A stretch of 64,000 bases of DNA from JAAXHH01 sp965225915. Lineage in GTDB: Bacteria; JAAXHH01. Every line of letters begins with the position of its first letter. Position 1 is the first letter of the stretch. Under the pieces are notes generated by a model. That model worked only from the letters and a program-made list of their open reading frames with translations. It was not told where the DNA came from and did no database searches. Shown here piece by piece: positions 7,640 to 15,905 of this stretch. The position numbers and the translations under genes were made by a program. Location: contig OZ245326.1 of assembly GCA_965225915.1 (NCBI GenBank), positions 1,054,001 to 1,118,000 of the forward strand. The letters run 5' to 3'.

Positions 7640-9130
7640 GTGAACCTGGCCACGGCACGGTCCGCGATGCGCGCCAGGGAGGTGGGCGTGCGAAAGGTGA
7701 TGGGCGCAAACCGGTCCCAGTTGCTGGGACAGTTTCTGGGCGAAGCCGTCGTCATGTCGGGTCTTGCCATGATCATAGCGGTATCTCTTGTGCATCTCAC
7801 CCTGCCCCTCGTTAATGTGCTGGCTGGGAAGCAACTGGCTTTTTCTTCGTCGAACGGTTGGGTGCTGGGGGCGCTCGCCGCTGGTACCATCGTGATCGCA
7901 GTGGCGGCGGGCAGTTATCCCGCGGTATACCTTTCGGGTTTCCTGCCCACCGAAGTACTGAAAGGAAGTTTGAAGTCGGGAACGCGGGGGCTGGGATTGC
8001 GGCAGGTCCTGGTGGTGATCCAATTCGTCATGTCCATCTTTCTGCTGGTCAGCACGGCCATCATATACGACCAGCTCGACTACATTCAGGACATGAGACT
8101 CGGTTTTAACAAAGAACACGTGATGGTTGTACCCGTTACGGGACGTGAGCAGCGGGAAAGCGCCCCTGTATTGAAGCAGCGCTTAGCGCAGTTGCCCGGC
8201 GTGGTTGGAATGGCAACGACCGATGGGGTTCCGGGCGTGATCGCGCCACGGATTATGGCCGTCCGTTCCGACAGAATGAGCCCCGAAGACAACCTGATTG
8301 TTTCCGTGCTGACGTCGGACGAACAATTCCTGGATGTAATGGAAATAGACCTCGTGGCGGGCCGGAACTTTCCGGTCGAATGGAGTAGGGATTCGACTAT
8401 GGTAATCCTGTTGAACGAGACCGCGGCAAAGAAACTGGGCTGGGAAGCGCCTCCCGACGCGATAGGCATGCATGTGGAATGGATCGAGTACCGTGGTTTG
8501 CAAGGACGCGTTTGGGGGGTCATGGAGGATTTCCATCTGCAATCGATTCACGAGGAAATCGAACCGATCGTTTTTATACACGATCCCAACTACTTCACCG
8601 ACATACTCATCCGAATCAAGTCGGAGGACGTACCGGATACCATCGCACGGATCCAGGAAGTGTGGCGGGACGTCGATCCCGTATACCCTCTGGCATACAC
8701 GTTTCTTGACGAGGATTTCGACAGCCTCTACCGTGCCGAAGACCAGCTGGGTACGGTCTTCGCGGTCTTCTCGTTTCTCGCGATTTTGGTGGCGTGTCTG
8801 GGTCTCCTTGGACTGGCTTCTTTCTCGATCCAGCAGAGAACCCGGGAGATCGGGATCCGCAAGGTGCTTGGGGCCGCCGTTTCAGACATCGCGCTGCTGC
8901 TCTCGAAGGACTTCATGAGGTATGTGCTTCTTGCCAATGTCATCGCCTGGCCGCTGGCGTACTACGCCATGGAGCGATGGCTGCAGAACTATTCCTATGC
9001 GGCCGAAATCAACTTCGTGTGGTTTTTAGCGGCTGGCATCATCGCGCTGGTCATCGCCTGGTTGACGATCGGGGCGCATGCATTAACCGCCGCGCGGCGA
9101 AACCCGTCTAGTGCCCTGAGGCAGGGCTGA
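7640..9130 (+). CDS. ABC transporter permease, C-terminal part (FtsX domains)
   Basis: 496 residues if restarted at the GTG at 7640. It carries the first FtsX module (NLATARSAMRAREVGVRKVMG, then three membrane segments to about residue 150), a second extracytoplasmic MacB-like core (about 160-370), and a second FtsX module at the C-terminus (helix LVACLGLLGLASF, then QQRTREIGIRKVLGA and two further helices, ending RRNPSSALRQG). The paired REVG/REIGxRKV motifs are the standard coupling segments of these permeases. On its own this part would lack the first anchor helix, so it probably works only if joined to the upstream part. The family exports peptides or lipoproteins or acts in envelope stress; the specific role here is unknown. 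Confidence 0.75.
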   Translation: MNLATARSAMRAREVGVRKVMGANRSQLLGQFLGEAVVMSGLAMIIAVSLVHLTLPLVNVLAGKQLAFSSSNGWVLGALAAGTIVIAVAAGSYPAVYLSGFLPTEVLKGSLKSGTRGLGLRQVLVVIQFVMSIFLLVSTAIIYDQLDYIQDMRLGFNKEHVMVVPVTGREQRESAPVLKQRLAQLPGVVGMATTDGVPGVIAPRIMAVRSDRMSPEDNLIVSVLTSDEQFLDVMEIDLVAGRNFPVEWSRDSTMVILLNETAAKKLGWEAPPDAIGMHVEWIEYRGLQGRVWGVMEDFHLQSIHEEIEPIVFIHDPNYFTDILIRIKSEDVPDTIARIQEVWRDVDPVYPLAYTFLDEDFDSLYRAEDQLGTVFAVFSFLAILVACLGLLGLASFSIQQRTREIGIRKVLGAAVSDIALLLSKDFMRYVLLANVIAWPLAYYAMERWLQNYSYAAEINFVWFLAAGIIALVIAWLTIGAHALTAARRNPSSALRQG

Positions 9131-9239
9131 TTCCACAGGCCTCATCCGTCAGGCTGTCGTACCGGATCAAATCCACGAAAGCCTGCTCGATGCCGTTCCG
9201 GATCTGTTGGACCAGTATTTGATCACTGAGGAACCCCAT
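9108..9239 (-). CDS. possible small ORF, 43 residues
   Basis: An ATG at 9237-9239 preceded by GGGAGAG at about 8 nt opens a 43-residue frame (starts MGFLSDQILVQQIRNGIEQ, ends PASGH) that overlaps the last bases of the permease on the other strand. The first 30 residues look like a regular amphipathic helix. No family is recognised, and it may be the remnant of a longer gene or chance. Confidence 0.25.
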   Translation of the reverse strand: MGFLSDQILVQQIRNGIEQAFVDLIRYDSLTDEACGISPASGH

Positions 9240-9479
9240 TAGATCGCTCTCCCTTCATCTAGCAGGGCGGTGTTCGAGAGGAAAAGGTTCACGAGACGCA
9301 ACATTTCGCCGCTTCGAGGAGTCTGGCGCCGTCCAGGCACTGGATGTCTGTCGTATCCTATTCCAAACTGTGGAACTTGAGCCGGTAGCTCAACCTTCAG
9401 AGCACTGGCGACTCATATTACCTGTTTCTCCATGTCTTTTCGAACTAAGTGTAGTGAAACACTTAACCGACCGATTAAG
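9240..9479. other. intergenic, nothing recognised
   Basis: Apart from the possible small frame ending at 9239, the stretch between the permease and the Nudix gene shows no gene or clear terminator. Confidence 0.45.
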
Positions 9480-9926
9480 CTAGGATTTCGGCCATGTCAG
9501 GTCGACCGCAAATTTACCCAATGGAACAAGGGGCAGTTTTTGCGCCTGGCTTTCGGTGAAAAACTCACAGCGATCTGTCGATCCGTCTTTTTCGGGTCTG
9601 AGATCCAGCTTGCCCAGCGTAACTTCGTAGAGGATTCCGATGTGATGAACCGAGTCATGCGGTCGTTCCACACTTCGTATGTACTTTTGTGAATATATCG
9701 CGGCGACCTGGAACGTCTTGATGTGAACAGCGCCCGTCTCCTCTTCCAATTCCCGGAGCAATGCGGCATCCGGATGTTCACCCCATTCAATTCCACCGCC
9801 AGGCAAGGTCCAAAATCCCTTATCCAACCCGCCGGCGATGCGAACCAGGAGCAGGCGGCCCGACGGATCACGACACAAGCCATAAGCACCATAGTACATG
9901 TATGGATTATCTGAAACTTGAGACAT
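9480..9926 (-). CDS. Nudix hydrolase
   Basis: A 148-residue cytosolic Nudix protein. The Nudix box runs from Gly44 to Ala66 in the canonical pattern G-x5-E-x7-R-E-L-x-E-E-x-G-U, with Glu62 and Glu63 as the expected metal ligands. Just before it, FWTLPGGGIEWGE is the usual strand-loop of the fold. Family members hydrolyse nucleoside diphosphates linked to another group, such as 8-oxo-dGTP, ADP-ribose or dinucleotides. The length is that of a minimal single-domain enzyme. The start ATG (9926) is the first in the frame. It is not part of an operon. Confidence 0.9.
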   Translation of the reverse strand: MSQVSDNPYMYYGAYGLCRDPSGRLLLVRIAGGLDKGFWTLPGGGIEWGEHPDAALLRELEEETGAVHIKTFQVAAIYSQKYIRSVERPHDSVHHIGILYEVTLGKLDLRPEKDGSTDRCEFFTESQAQKLPLVPLGKFAVDLTWPKS

Positions 9927-10045
9927 TAAACGCCCTCATTCGATTCTGTCCAGGCAACAGCGTTTCTGACTGAAATCCCACATCAGGATTCCACGCTAAA
10001 TCTATATGGTATCTTTGTGTATGTCCATGGCTACAGATTGTTTAG

Positions 10046-10189
10046 ATTGTCGGTGATAGCGTGGAGTATCAACCCTATGATTTGACAAGAAGTTTCTATT
10101 GGAAATGTGGTTTCAAGGTGTACAAACAATCCAGGACAGATAACCCTGATTGTCCGGAAGAGATTTGGATTTCGAAGCTGATAATATAA
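10046..10189 (+). pseudogene. GNAT acetyltransferase C-terminal fragment, copy 2
   Basis: The open frame after a TAG at 10043-10045 reads IVGDSVEYQPYDLTRSFYWK, then CGFKVYKQSR, then TDNPDCPEEIWISKLII and a double stop. The pattern P-Y-x-x-T-R-x-F-Y-x-K-x-G-F is the C-terminal half of a GNAT acetyltransferase (the segment that packs on acetyl-CoA). No N-terminal half or start is present. It is homologous at DNA level to the relic at 3333-3582 (compare 10138-10179 with 3527-3565), so the two derive from the same gene family. Confidence 0.6.
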
Positions 10190-10236
10190 TGAAATGACGT
10201 TGAAGTAAACTAAGTCCATTCTAAGAAGCAACAACC

Positions 10237-10929
10237 TTGACGATTTCAGCAATTTCCTTCGATGGCGACATGACCCTGTGGGACTTTCAGAAGGTCATGC
10301 GGCATTCGTTGAAGAAAGCCCTGGAGGAGCTGCGTAGCCTGGTTCCCTCTCAACCTGCCGAGGACCTCTCGGTGGAAGAAATGATAGCGATTCGCAATCG
10401 GGTCGAGGATGAAGTGAAAGGCAGGATTTGGAACCTCGAGGAAATCAGGCTACTCGCATTTGAGCGGACGCTGGAAAGTGTAGGCCGCCATGACCACGAT
10501 ATGGCAGTCCATCTGAACGAGATATACCTCAAACATCGCTTCGAAGACATGGAACTGTATCCTGACGTCGTACCCGCCCTCGATCAACTGGCGCCTCATT
10601 TCAAACTGGGCTTGCTGTCAAACGGGAACAGTTACCCCGAGCGATGCGGGCTTGAGGGACGTTTTGCCTTCGTGGTCTTCTCGCAAGACGTGCAGATCCA
10701 GAAACCTGATCGTAGGATCTTTGAGATTACCGCGGGGAAAGCGGGTTGCCCGTTGGATCAAATGTTACACGTGGGTGATTCTCTAAAAAACGATGTTGCA
10801 GGGGCGCATGAGGCCGGCGCTCAAACGGTCTGGCTGAATCGCGAAGGTTTGACGAACGAAACTGAGACCAGGGCTGATCATGAAATCAACACGTTGGCCG
10901 AATTGCCTGGGATATTAGGTGTAGGTTGA
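10237..10929 (+). CDS. HAD-superfamily hydrolase
   Basis: A 230-residue HAD phosphatase. Motif I is SFDGDMTLW with the nucleophile Asp9 and acid/base Asp11; motif II is LLSNGN near residue 128; motif III Lys is in QKPDRRIF near 155; motif IV is HVGDSLKNDVAGA near 182. All four catalytic motifs are intact. The helical cap between motifs I and II (about residues 16-100) is of the C1 type, as in phosphoglycolate-phosphatase-like enzymes. The start is a TTG at 10237; no in-frame ATG precedes the DGD motif, so an uncommon start is needed. The GNAT relic lies just upstream. The substrate is unknown. Confidence 0.85.
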   Translation: MTISAISFDGDMTLWDFQKVMRHSLKKALEELRSLVPSQPAEDLSVEEMIAIRNRVEDEVKGRIWNLEEIRLLAFERTLESVGRHDHDMAVHLNEIYLKHRFEDMELYPDVVPALDQLAPHFKLGLLSNGNSYPERCGLEGRFAFVVFSQDVQIQKPDRRIFEITAGKAGCPLDQMLHVGDSLKNDVAGAHEAGAQTVWLNREGLTNETETRADHEINTLAELPGILGVG

Positions 10930-11091
10930 ACTTAGGGCAGATCTTTCTTGCAGTGCTTGATTGCGACGCAAAACCAGGGATGTGGCGAAGGGAGGACAGG
11001 TAGTCTGCTTCTTCAGTTTGAAAGATCAGTTCATTATCCTGAGATGGGTTTTAAAAGAGGTGAGAACATAGTCAGCGGAGGAGTGTACAAA

Positions 11092-11883
11092 ATGAACAAA
11101 CTCAAATTAGTCATTGGTTTTTGTGTGATTGGTATCGGTACAAACGGCTGCGTAGAGACCGAGAATCCACCATCCCAGACAGAGCAGGTAGAGTGGGGCT
11201 ACGAAGAAGAGAATGGGCCGGACGTTTGGGGCCAGTTAAGCCCTGATTTCGCTCTTTGTGCCGAGGGAACGCTTCAATCTCCCATCGACCTTGTGGCTCC
11301 TGCGGCGTCAGAGCTTTCTGATATCATGTTCGACTACCAGCCTTCGGAGATGAACATCCATAACAACGGCCACACGATCGAAGTATCGCCTGCCAGTGAG
11401 AACCGGATCGAAGTCGATGGTGTAGGGTATCAGCTTTTGCAGTTCCATTTCCACGCCCCGAGCGAACATACGGTAGCCGGTAGAACATTTGAAATGGAGA
11501 TGCACCTTGTTCACAGGAATGAAGCTGGCACGCTGACGGTGATCGGGGTTCTGATCGAACAAGGCGCCGACAATGCTGCGTTTGATTCCATGTGGGCGCA
11601 TTTGCCAGACACGGCGGGCGAAACAAACCGTGTCGAGAATGCCGCTATGGATGCCGACGATTTACTTCCAAGCGATAGGCGCTCCTATCGCTATGACGGA
11701 TCGCTGACTACCCCTCCCTGTTCGGAAGGTGTCAATTGGATTGTACTGACAACCCCGATTGGATTGTCCGAACAGCAGATCGCCGCGTTTAAGGCCATTG
11801 TCCATGACAACAATCGGTCGACACAGCCGCTGAATGAACGTGAACTACTTCTGGATGCCACCGAGAATGGTCAGGACGGGTAG
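11092..11883 (+). CDS. alpha-type carbonic anhydrase, probable lipoprotein
   Basis: A 263-residue periplasmic alpha-carbonic anhydrase, interconverting CO2 and bicarbonate. The zinc ligands are His119 and His121 (FHFHAPSEH) and His138 (EMHLVH), with Glu136 preceding the third as in the vertebrate enzyme. The SLTTPPCSEGVNW segment carries the substrate-binding threonine. Cys56 (FALCAEGTLQSP) and the Cys of TTPPC are placed to form the usual bacterial disulfide. The signal peptide ends in GTNGC, a degenerate lipobox, so Cys20 may be lipidated. I chose the ATG at 11092, preceded by GGAGGAG, over an upstream in-frame start that would add 48 unrelated residues. It may aid CO2 or pH handling; it is monocistronic. 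Confidence 0.93.
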   Translation: MNKLKLVIGFCVIGIGTNGCVETENPPSQTEQVEWGYEEENGPDVWGQLSPDFALCAEGTLQSPIDLVAPAASELSDIMFDYQPSEMNIHNNGHTIEVSPASENRIEVDGVGYQLLQFHFHAPSEHTVAGRTFEMEMHLVHRNEAGTLTVIGVLIEQGADNAAFDSMWAHLPDTAGETNRVENAAMDADDLLPSDRRSYRYDGSLTTPPCSEGVNWIVLTTPIGLSEQQIAAFKAIVHDNNRSTQPLNERELLLDATENGQDG

Positions 11884-11987
11884 AATGGCGGCTGCGTACG
11901 GAAACTCATCCACGCAGTCGGTAACACGTTGCTGATTTTAACATTAATAGCCTGACAGGTTAGGTCGGGAAACCCCAGCGTACCACC

Positions 11988-13289
11988 TCAACCCCGCCCC
12001 TGGACCGAGATCCCGTACCGTTGCAGCGTGGTCTCGAGCGTGGGACGCCCGATGCGTATCCGTCCGTCGTTCAACAGGTAGGAGAACAGGTACCCGGCGC
12101 CGAGCATGAGGATACCTATGAGGAAACAGTACATAACGGCCCGGTCGGGATACATGTCCTTCAGATAACCTACGTACAGTGGCCCGGTGATCCCGGCGGC
12201 CGCCCAGGCCGTCAACACAGCGCCGTAGATGGTGGACATCTTCCGGGTTCCGAAGACGTCGAGGACAAAGGAAGGCATGGTGGCGAAGCCGCCGCCGAAA
12301 CAGAGCAGGACATAACAGACCAGCGCCGAGAAGACCCAGGGGTTGGTCTCCGTCATGAGTATACCGAAAACCAGCATCTGGCTGGCGAGCAGCACCCTAA
12401 AGATCGCAACCCTCCCGAAACGATCGGATAGCAGTCCCCAGAATAGGCGCCCCAGCCCGTTGCAAATCGAACTGACCGCGATGAGCGTCGCGCCGTATTC
12501 GGCGAGCGTGGTCGGTTCGATGTTTCTGTCCGCCAGGCCCCAGATCTCCTGGAGAATCTCCGACTGGAAGCTGATGACCGAGATCCCGGCCGCTATGTTG
12601 AAGAAGAAGACGATCCACATGAAGACGAACTGCGTGGTGCTCAGGTAGGTACGGACGGACTGGGGCTCGTCTACTTCGCCGGGATCGGTGGTGCTTCCCG
12701 CCAGTCTGATGGAAGCGGGGGGATCGGACAGGGCCAGGCTGCAGGGGATCAATATCAGTGCGAAAATGACCCCTAGCCATACGAAGACCAGGGGCAGGGC
12801 GCCCGCCGTCCGCACGATCAGCAGTGGCGCGAGTCCTTTGCTCAGCAGAAAGGCCCCGATGCCGAAACCCATCACGACGATCCCGGTAGCCAGTCCCTTG
12901 CGGTCGGGAAACCACTTCGCGATGGTCGCGACCGGCGTGACGTATCCCAGGCCGATGCCCACTCCGCCGATCACTCCGTATCCGAGGTAGAAAAGCGGGA
13001 TGAAGTCGAGATGCAGCGCCAGGCCGGCGACCAGGTACCCGATGGAAAACAAAAAACTGCCAATAAGCGCGAGTTTTCTCGGACCCATCTTCGGCAGCAT
13101 GTTTCCAGCCCACGCCGCGGACACGCCCAGTGAAAAGATGGCGATACTGAAAGCCCAGGCCGTCTCGGTATGGGTCCAGCCGACCTGGTGTACCAGTATT
13201 GTCTGGAAAAAACTCCAGGCGTACACCGTACCGAAACAGACCTGCAGTGTCGTGCAGAAGAGTGCGATAGCGGTTCTGGGTATACGCAC
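11988..13289 (-). CDS. OFA-family MFS transporter (oxalate/formate antiporter-like)
   Basis: A 433-residue transporter with about 12 membrane helices. The N-terminus (TLQVCFGTVYAWSFFQTILV) and the loop ATIAKWFPDRKGLATGIVV in helix 4-5 are hallmarks of the oxalate/formate antiporter branch of the major facilitator superfamily. RLFWGLLSDRFGR after helix 8 is the matching MFS loop. Such proteins exchange small carboxylates. The start is a GTG at 13289; a TAGGAG lies about 14 nt upstream and no better start is in frame. It is the last gene of a minus-strand trio with a HAMP sensor (15 nt upstream) and a solute-binding protein, which suggests that all three serve one carboxylate or amino-acid-like ligand. 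Confidence 0.85.
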   Translation of the reverse strand: MRIPRTAIALFCTTLQVCFGTVYAWSFFQTILVHQVGWTHTETAWAFSIAIFSLGVSAAWAGNMLPKMGPRKLALIGSFLFSIGYLVAGLALHLDFIPLFYLGYGVIGGVGIGLGYVTPVATIAKWFPDRKGLATGIVVMGFGIGAFLLSKGLAPLLIVRTAGALPLVFVWLGVIFALILIPCSLALSDPPASIRLAGSTTDPGEVDEPQSVRTYLSTTQFVFMWIVFFFNIAAGISVISFQSEILQEIWGLADRNIEPTTLAEYGATLIAVSSICNGLGRLFWGLLSDRFGRVAIFRVLLASQMLVFGILMTETNPWVFSALVCYVLLCFGGGFATMPSFVLDVFGTRKMSTIYGAVLTAWAAAGITGPLYVGYLKDMYPDRAVMYCFLIGILMLGAGYLFSYLLNDGRIRIGRPTLETTLQRYGISVQGRG

Positions 13290-13304
13290 TGGTGTCCCAC
13301 ACTC

Positions 13305-14045
13305 CTACCGTAGGTTCTCCCGAGGCGTCCCGGGACTGGCGGAACCCGGCGACTGATCGGAAATGTGCCGGAACAGGCGGGCCAGATCGCCTACTTCATC
13401 GTCGCGTGCCAGGAGTTCGCCGTATGGCGTGCCATCTTCGTTCTTACCGGCGATGTTGACGGCGTACGTAAGAAGGTCCGCCAGCGGTTTCGCGGCAAGA
13501 TTGACCAGCCAGATCGACGCGAGGACGCCCACGACGAGGAATATGCAGATGAGGATGACCTGCTGCCCGATGGCGCGCTGTATCTTGAGGGCGACGATAT
13601 CCAGGTCCATGCCGACGTGCACCGTGCCCGCGACACCGGTCAGGATCGGGCTCCCGACTTCCATGAAATCACCCATTCCAGGGATGCTACGTTCCACGCG
13701 CGCCGTATTCATATGGTCGCTCGAGAGTATTTCCGCGGGAATGCCCGGGACGAAAGTATGGGCGAGGTACTCGCCGTTTTCGCTGGTGATGTAAATATAA
13801 CGTATGCCCTGGATCTCGACGAACTGGTCGATCATCGATTGAAGCGTGGCCAGGTTCCGGTTGAGGATGATGTCGACACTGGAATCGGCGATGCTCTTCG
13901 CTATGTTCCGGCTGTTGGTCTCGTACTCCACCGTCAACTGTGTATCTACAGTGTATATACATAGGATGGAGGTAGACAGGACGATGATCCCGAAAAGCAG
14001 GAAGATGCCGAAACGTGTTCTTTGAAATAGTCTCTGGATTTTCAT
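13305..14045 (-). CDS. membrane sensor with HAMP domain and no output domain
   Basis: A 246-residue inner-membrane protein. A first helix (about residues 13-33) is followed by an extracytoplasmic sensor domain of about 125 residues (helical start with NIAKSIADSS, then GIRYIYITSENGEYLAHT, a Cache/PAS-like pattern). A second helix (about 167-188) and a HAMP linker (AAKPLADLLTYAVNIAGKN to about 235) come next. The protein stops 15 residues after HAMP, where a histidine kinase, cyclase or methyl-accepting domain would normally start. It begins 1 nt after the stop of the solute-binding protein gene, so the two are translationally close and probably form a receptor pair. Either the output partner is elsewhere, or HAMP passes the signal by contact. 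Confidence 0.75.
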   Translation of the reverse strand: MKIQRLFQRTRFGIFLLFGIIVLSTSILCIYTVDTQLTVEYETNSRNIAKSIADSSVDIILNRNLATLQSMIDQFVEIQGIRYIYITSENGEYLAHTFVPGIPAEILSSDHMNTARVERSIPGMGDFMEVGSPILTGVAGTVHVGMDLDIVALKIQRAIGQQVILICIFLVVGVLASIWLVNLAAKPLADLLTYAVNIAGKNEDGTPYGELLARDDEVGDLARLFRHISDQSPGSASPGTPRENLR

Positions 14046-14046
14046 T

Positions 14047-15417
14047 TTACGAGACCCAGCTTTGCCAGTCGTCCAGGGTCACGAAGCGCCCTTCCTGGAC
14101 GACGGTGTAGTAGACCGTTTGTAGCCCCTGGCGGCGGTCGGGGCTGAAAGAGACTCTTTCGCCGATCCCCAGGTCGTAGTCTCGGACCGAGAACACCGCT
14201 TCCTCCAAACCGTCGCGGTCGAACTCCCCTCCCAAACGTCTCAGGATTTCGGTCATTAGTTTGGCGTCCAGAAACCCCTCGAGGCTGACAAAACTCTGCG
14301 GAAACGGACTGTAGGGCTCCTTGACGAGTTCTTCGGGTACTGCCGGATCGTATCGCGCCATCAAATCACGGTACTCCCGCACGGCCGGAATGGAAGTGTC
14401 CTCGTAACTCGGGACCACCTGGGAGTTCACGAGGTAGCGGGTGTAGGTCTCCGCGTCCTCCCGGCCCTCGCTGAGCAGTTGGAGGAGGTTTTCACTGCCT
14501 ACGAAAGAAAGGTTGGCGATCGGAATCCGAAGGCCCAGGTCGATAGCGTCCCGGGCGAAGGCCGCGCAGGCCGCGTACGACCCGATGCAGATCACGGCGT
14601 CCGGGGAAGCGGCCTTGAGGATCTCCACCTGTTGCCGCATGCTGCCTGTGAACCTCTGGCCCCGGCGGTAGGTCGCCTCGCCCGCGAGTTGTTCGCTGTG
14701 TCTTTCGAGTGCCGCCCTGACCCCGGCCCAGCCGCTTCTTCCATAGGCGTCGGCCTGGTAAAATACGGCGATTCGTCTCTTACCCGTTGCGAGGAAATTG
14801 GCGACGAGCCCGGCCGTCTCCTGGCGGTAGGAGGCTCTGAGGTTGAAGGCGAAATCGCCGTACGGCGGTTCACGCTGGGGCTGGGCGCCGGTGAAAGGGA
14901 AGAACAGGTATACCTGCTCGTCCTGGAACTTCTTCAGCAGGGGCAGCACGCGCGTTACAGTCGGCGTGCCCACGTACCCGAAGAGCAGAAATACGTTGTC
15001 TTCGATCATGAGTTTCATGGTGTTTCGGACACATGGATCGGGCTGATATCCGTCGTCGTAAAGCTTCAGGACGATCTTGCGGCCGGCCACACCCCCATTT
15101 TCGTTGACGAAATCGAAATAGGATTTAGCCCCCCGGTAAAGCTCGCTTCCCAATCCTCTAGAGGGTCCTGAAAAGGCGGCCGACATGCCCAGGACGAACG
15201 CGTCGTCGGAAGAGTCGTCCGATCCGGTTCCGCTTCCCATTTCCTGTGCTGAGACCATGTTCTTTCCTCCGAATACGGTTTCGACGCTCCTCCAGCCCGC
15301 GCAGGAGACCACCACAAGTCCCGCAAGGCCACGGCGCAACAAGGTCCTCCGCGTCAACAACGGCGCGGGCGACTCCGGAGTTTCTCCAGCTTGCCCGTTA
15401 CCGTCACACGTTTTCAT
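14047..15417 (-). CDS. Tat-exported type-I periplasmic solute-binding protein
   Basis: A 456-residue substrate-binding protein of the branched-chain amino acid/amide type (Peripla_BP_6 fold). Residues 23-40 hold a twin-arginine signal (TRRTLLRRGLAGLVVVSCAG). The mature part begins with FVLGMSAAFSGPSRGLG and includes NENGGVAGRKIVLKLYDDGY, the typical first-lobe pattern. Later landmarks are GYVGTPTVTRVLPL and RIAVFYQADAYGRSGW. I chose the ATG at 15417, with CGAGGA 7 nt upstream, rather than the TTG six codons earlier. No ABC permease or ATPase genes follow; instead a HAMP sensor and an OFA transporter do, so the protein probably feeds a sensor rather than an ABC importer. Confidence 0.82.
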   Translation of the reverse strand: MKTCDGNGQAGETPESPAPLLTRRTLLRRGLAGLVVVSCAGWRSVETVFGGKNMVSAQEMGSGTGSDDSSDDAFVLGMSAAFSGPSRGLGSELYRGAKSYFDFVNENGGVAGRKIVLKLYDDGYQPDPCVRNTMKLMIEDNVFLLFGYVGTPTVTRVLPLLKKFQDEQVYLFFPFTGAQPQREPPYGDFAFNLRASYRQETAGLVANFLATGKRRIAVFYQADAYGRSGWAGVRAALERHSEQLAGEATYRRGQRFTGSMRQQVEILKAASPDAVICIGSYAACAAFARDAIDLGLRIPIANLSFVGSENLLQLLSEGREDAETYTRYLVNSQVVPSYEDTSIPAVREYRDLMARYDPAVPEELVKEPYSPFPQSFVSLEGFLDAKLMTEILRRLGGEFDRDGLEEAVFSVRDYDLGIGERVSFSPDRRQGLQTVYYTVVQEGRFVTLDDWQSWVS

Positions 15418-15905
15418 ACGATTCCTCGCCGTCAAATGAACTGCAACCCTTTAAACACCGGGACTCGGTAGCCGTAACTCAGCCGCAAACCGACGGATCG
15501 GTTGACTCTACCGGAAATCGCTGTATAAATGTCTGATATACGAAATGTAATGATTGTTATAGGTAGTAGTGCAGTCGCAATGATAAAACTGCCCGTGGCA
15601 GTTTGCAAGGTATTATTAAGACCGTATTCAACTAGTCGAGAGTGGCTACACAATCGCTTAAACAGGTTGAAGCACGCATTCGAGATCGGTGGCCACAGGA
15701 TAATGGAAACTGCATCCGGCAACGTATCCTCTAGGAGTAGATCTACGCAACGAGTAAAATAAAACCACATCTCATGTATGCACATGTTGGCCTGCATGGT
15801 TACGACTAAACTGACAGCTCAGGAACTGAAAGACCGGTAGTCAATCCCAGTCACTCAGGAATCCTCCGACCCGGTTGTCCATCCAGTGCTCGAGTAAAGA
15901 ACACC
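15418..15905. other. divergent intergenic region, no gene seen
   Basis: Nearly 490 bp, AT-richer than its surroundings, between the divergent solute-binding protein and AAC(3)-like genes. Open frames exist on both strands, but their translations show no domain, good start or codon bias. It must hold promoters for both sides; none is clear enough to mark. Confidence 0.45.

Noticed and set aside
10237..10929. TTG start of the HAD gene as evidence for pseudogene status
   Set aside because: All four HAD motifs are intact, and TTG starts are normal in bacteria.
11890..11919. 8-bp hairpin after the carbonic anhydrase gene as a terminator
   Set aside because: One wobble pair, 14-nt loop and no T-run.
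15432..15797. 121-residue minus-strand ORF in the gap before the AAC(3)-like gene
   Set aside because: Overlaps another open frame on the plus strand, no start with a ribosome site, no domain, composition like non-coding DNA.
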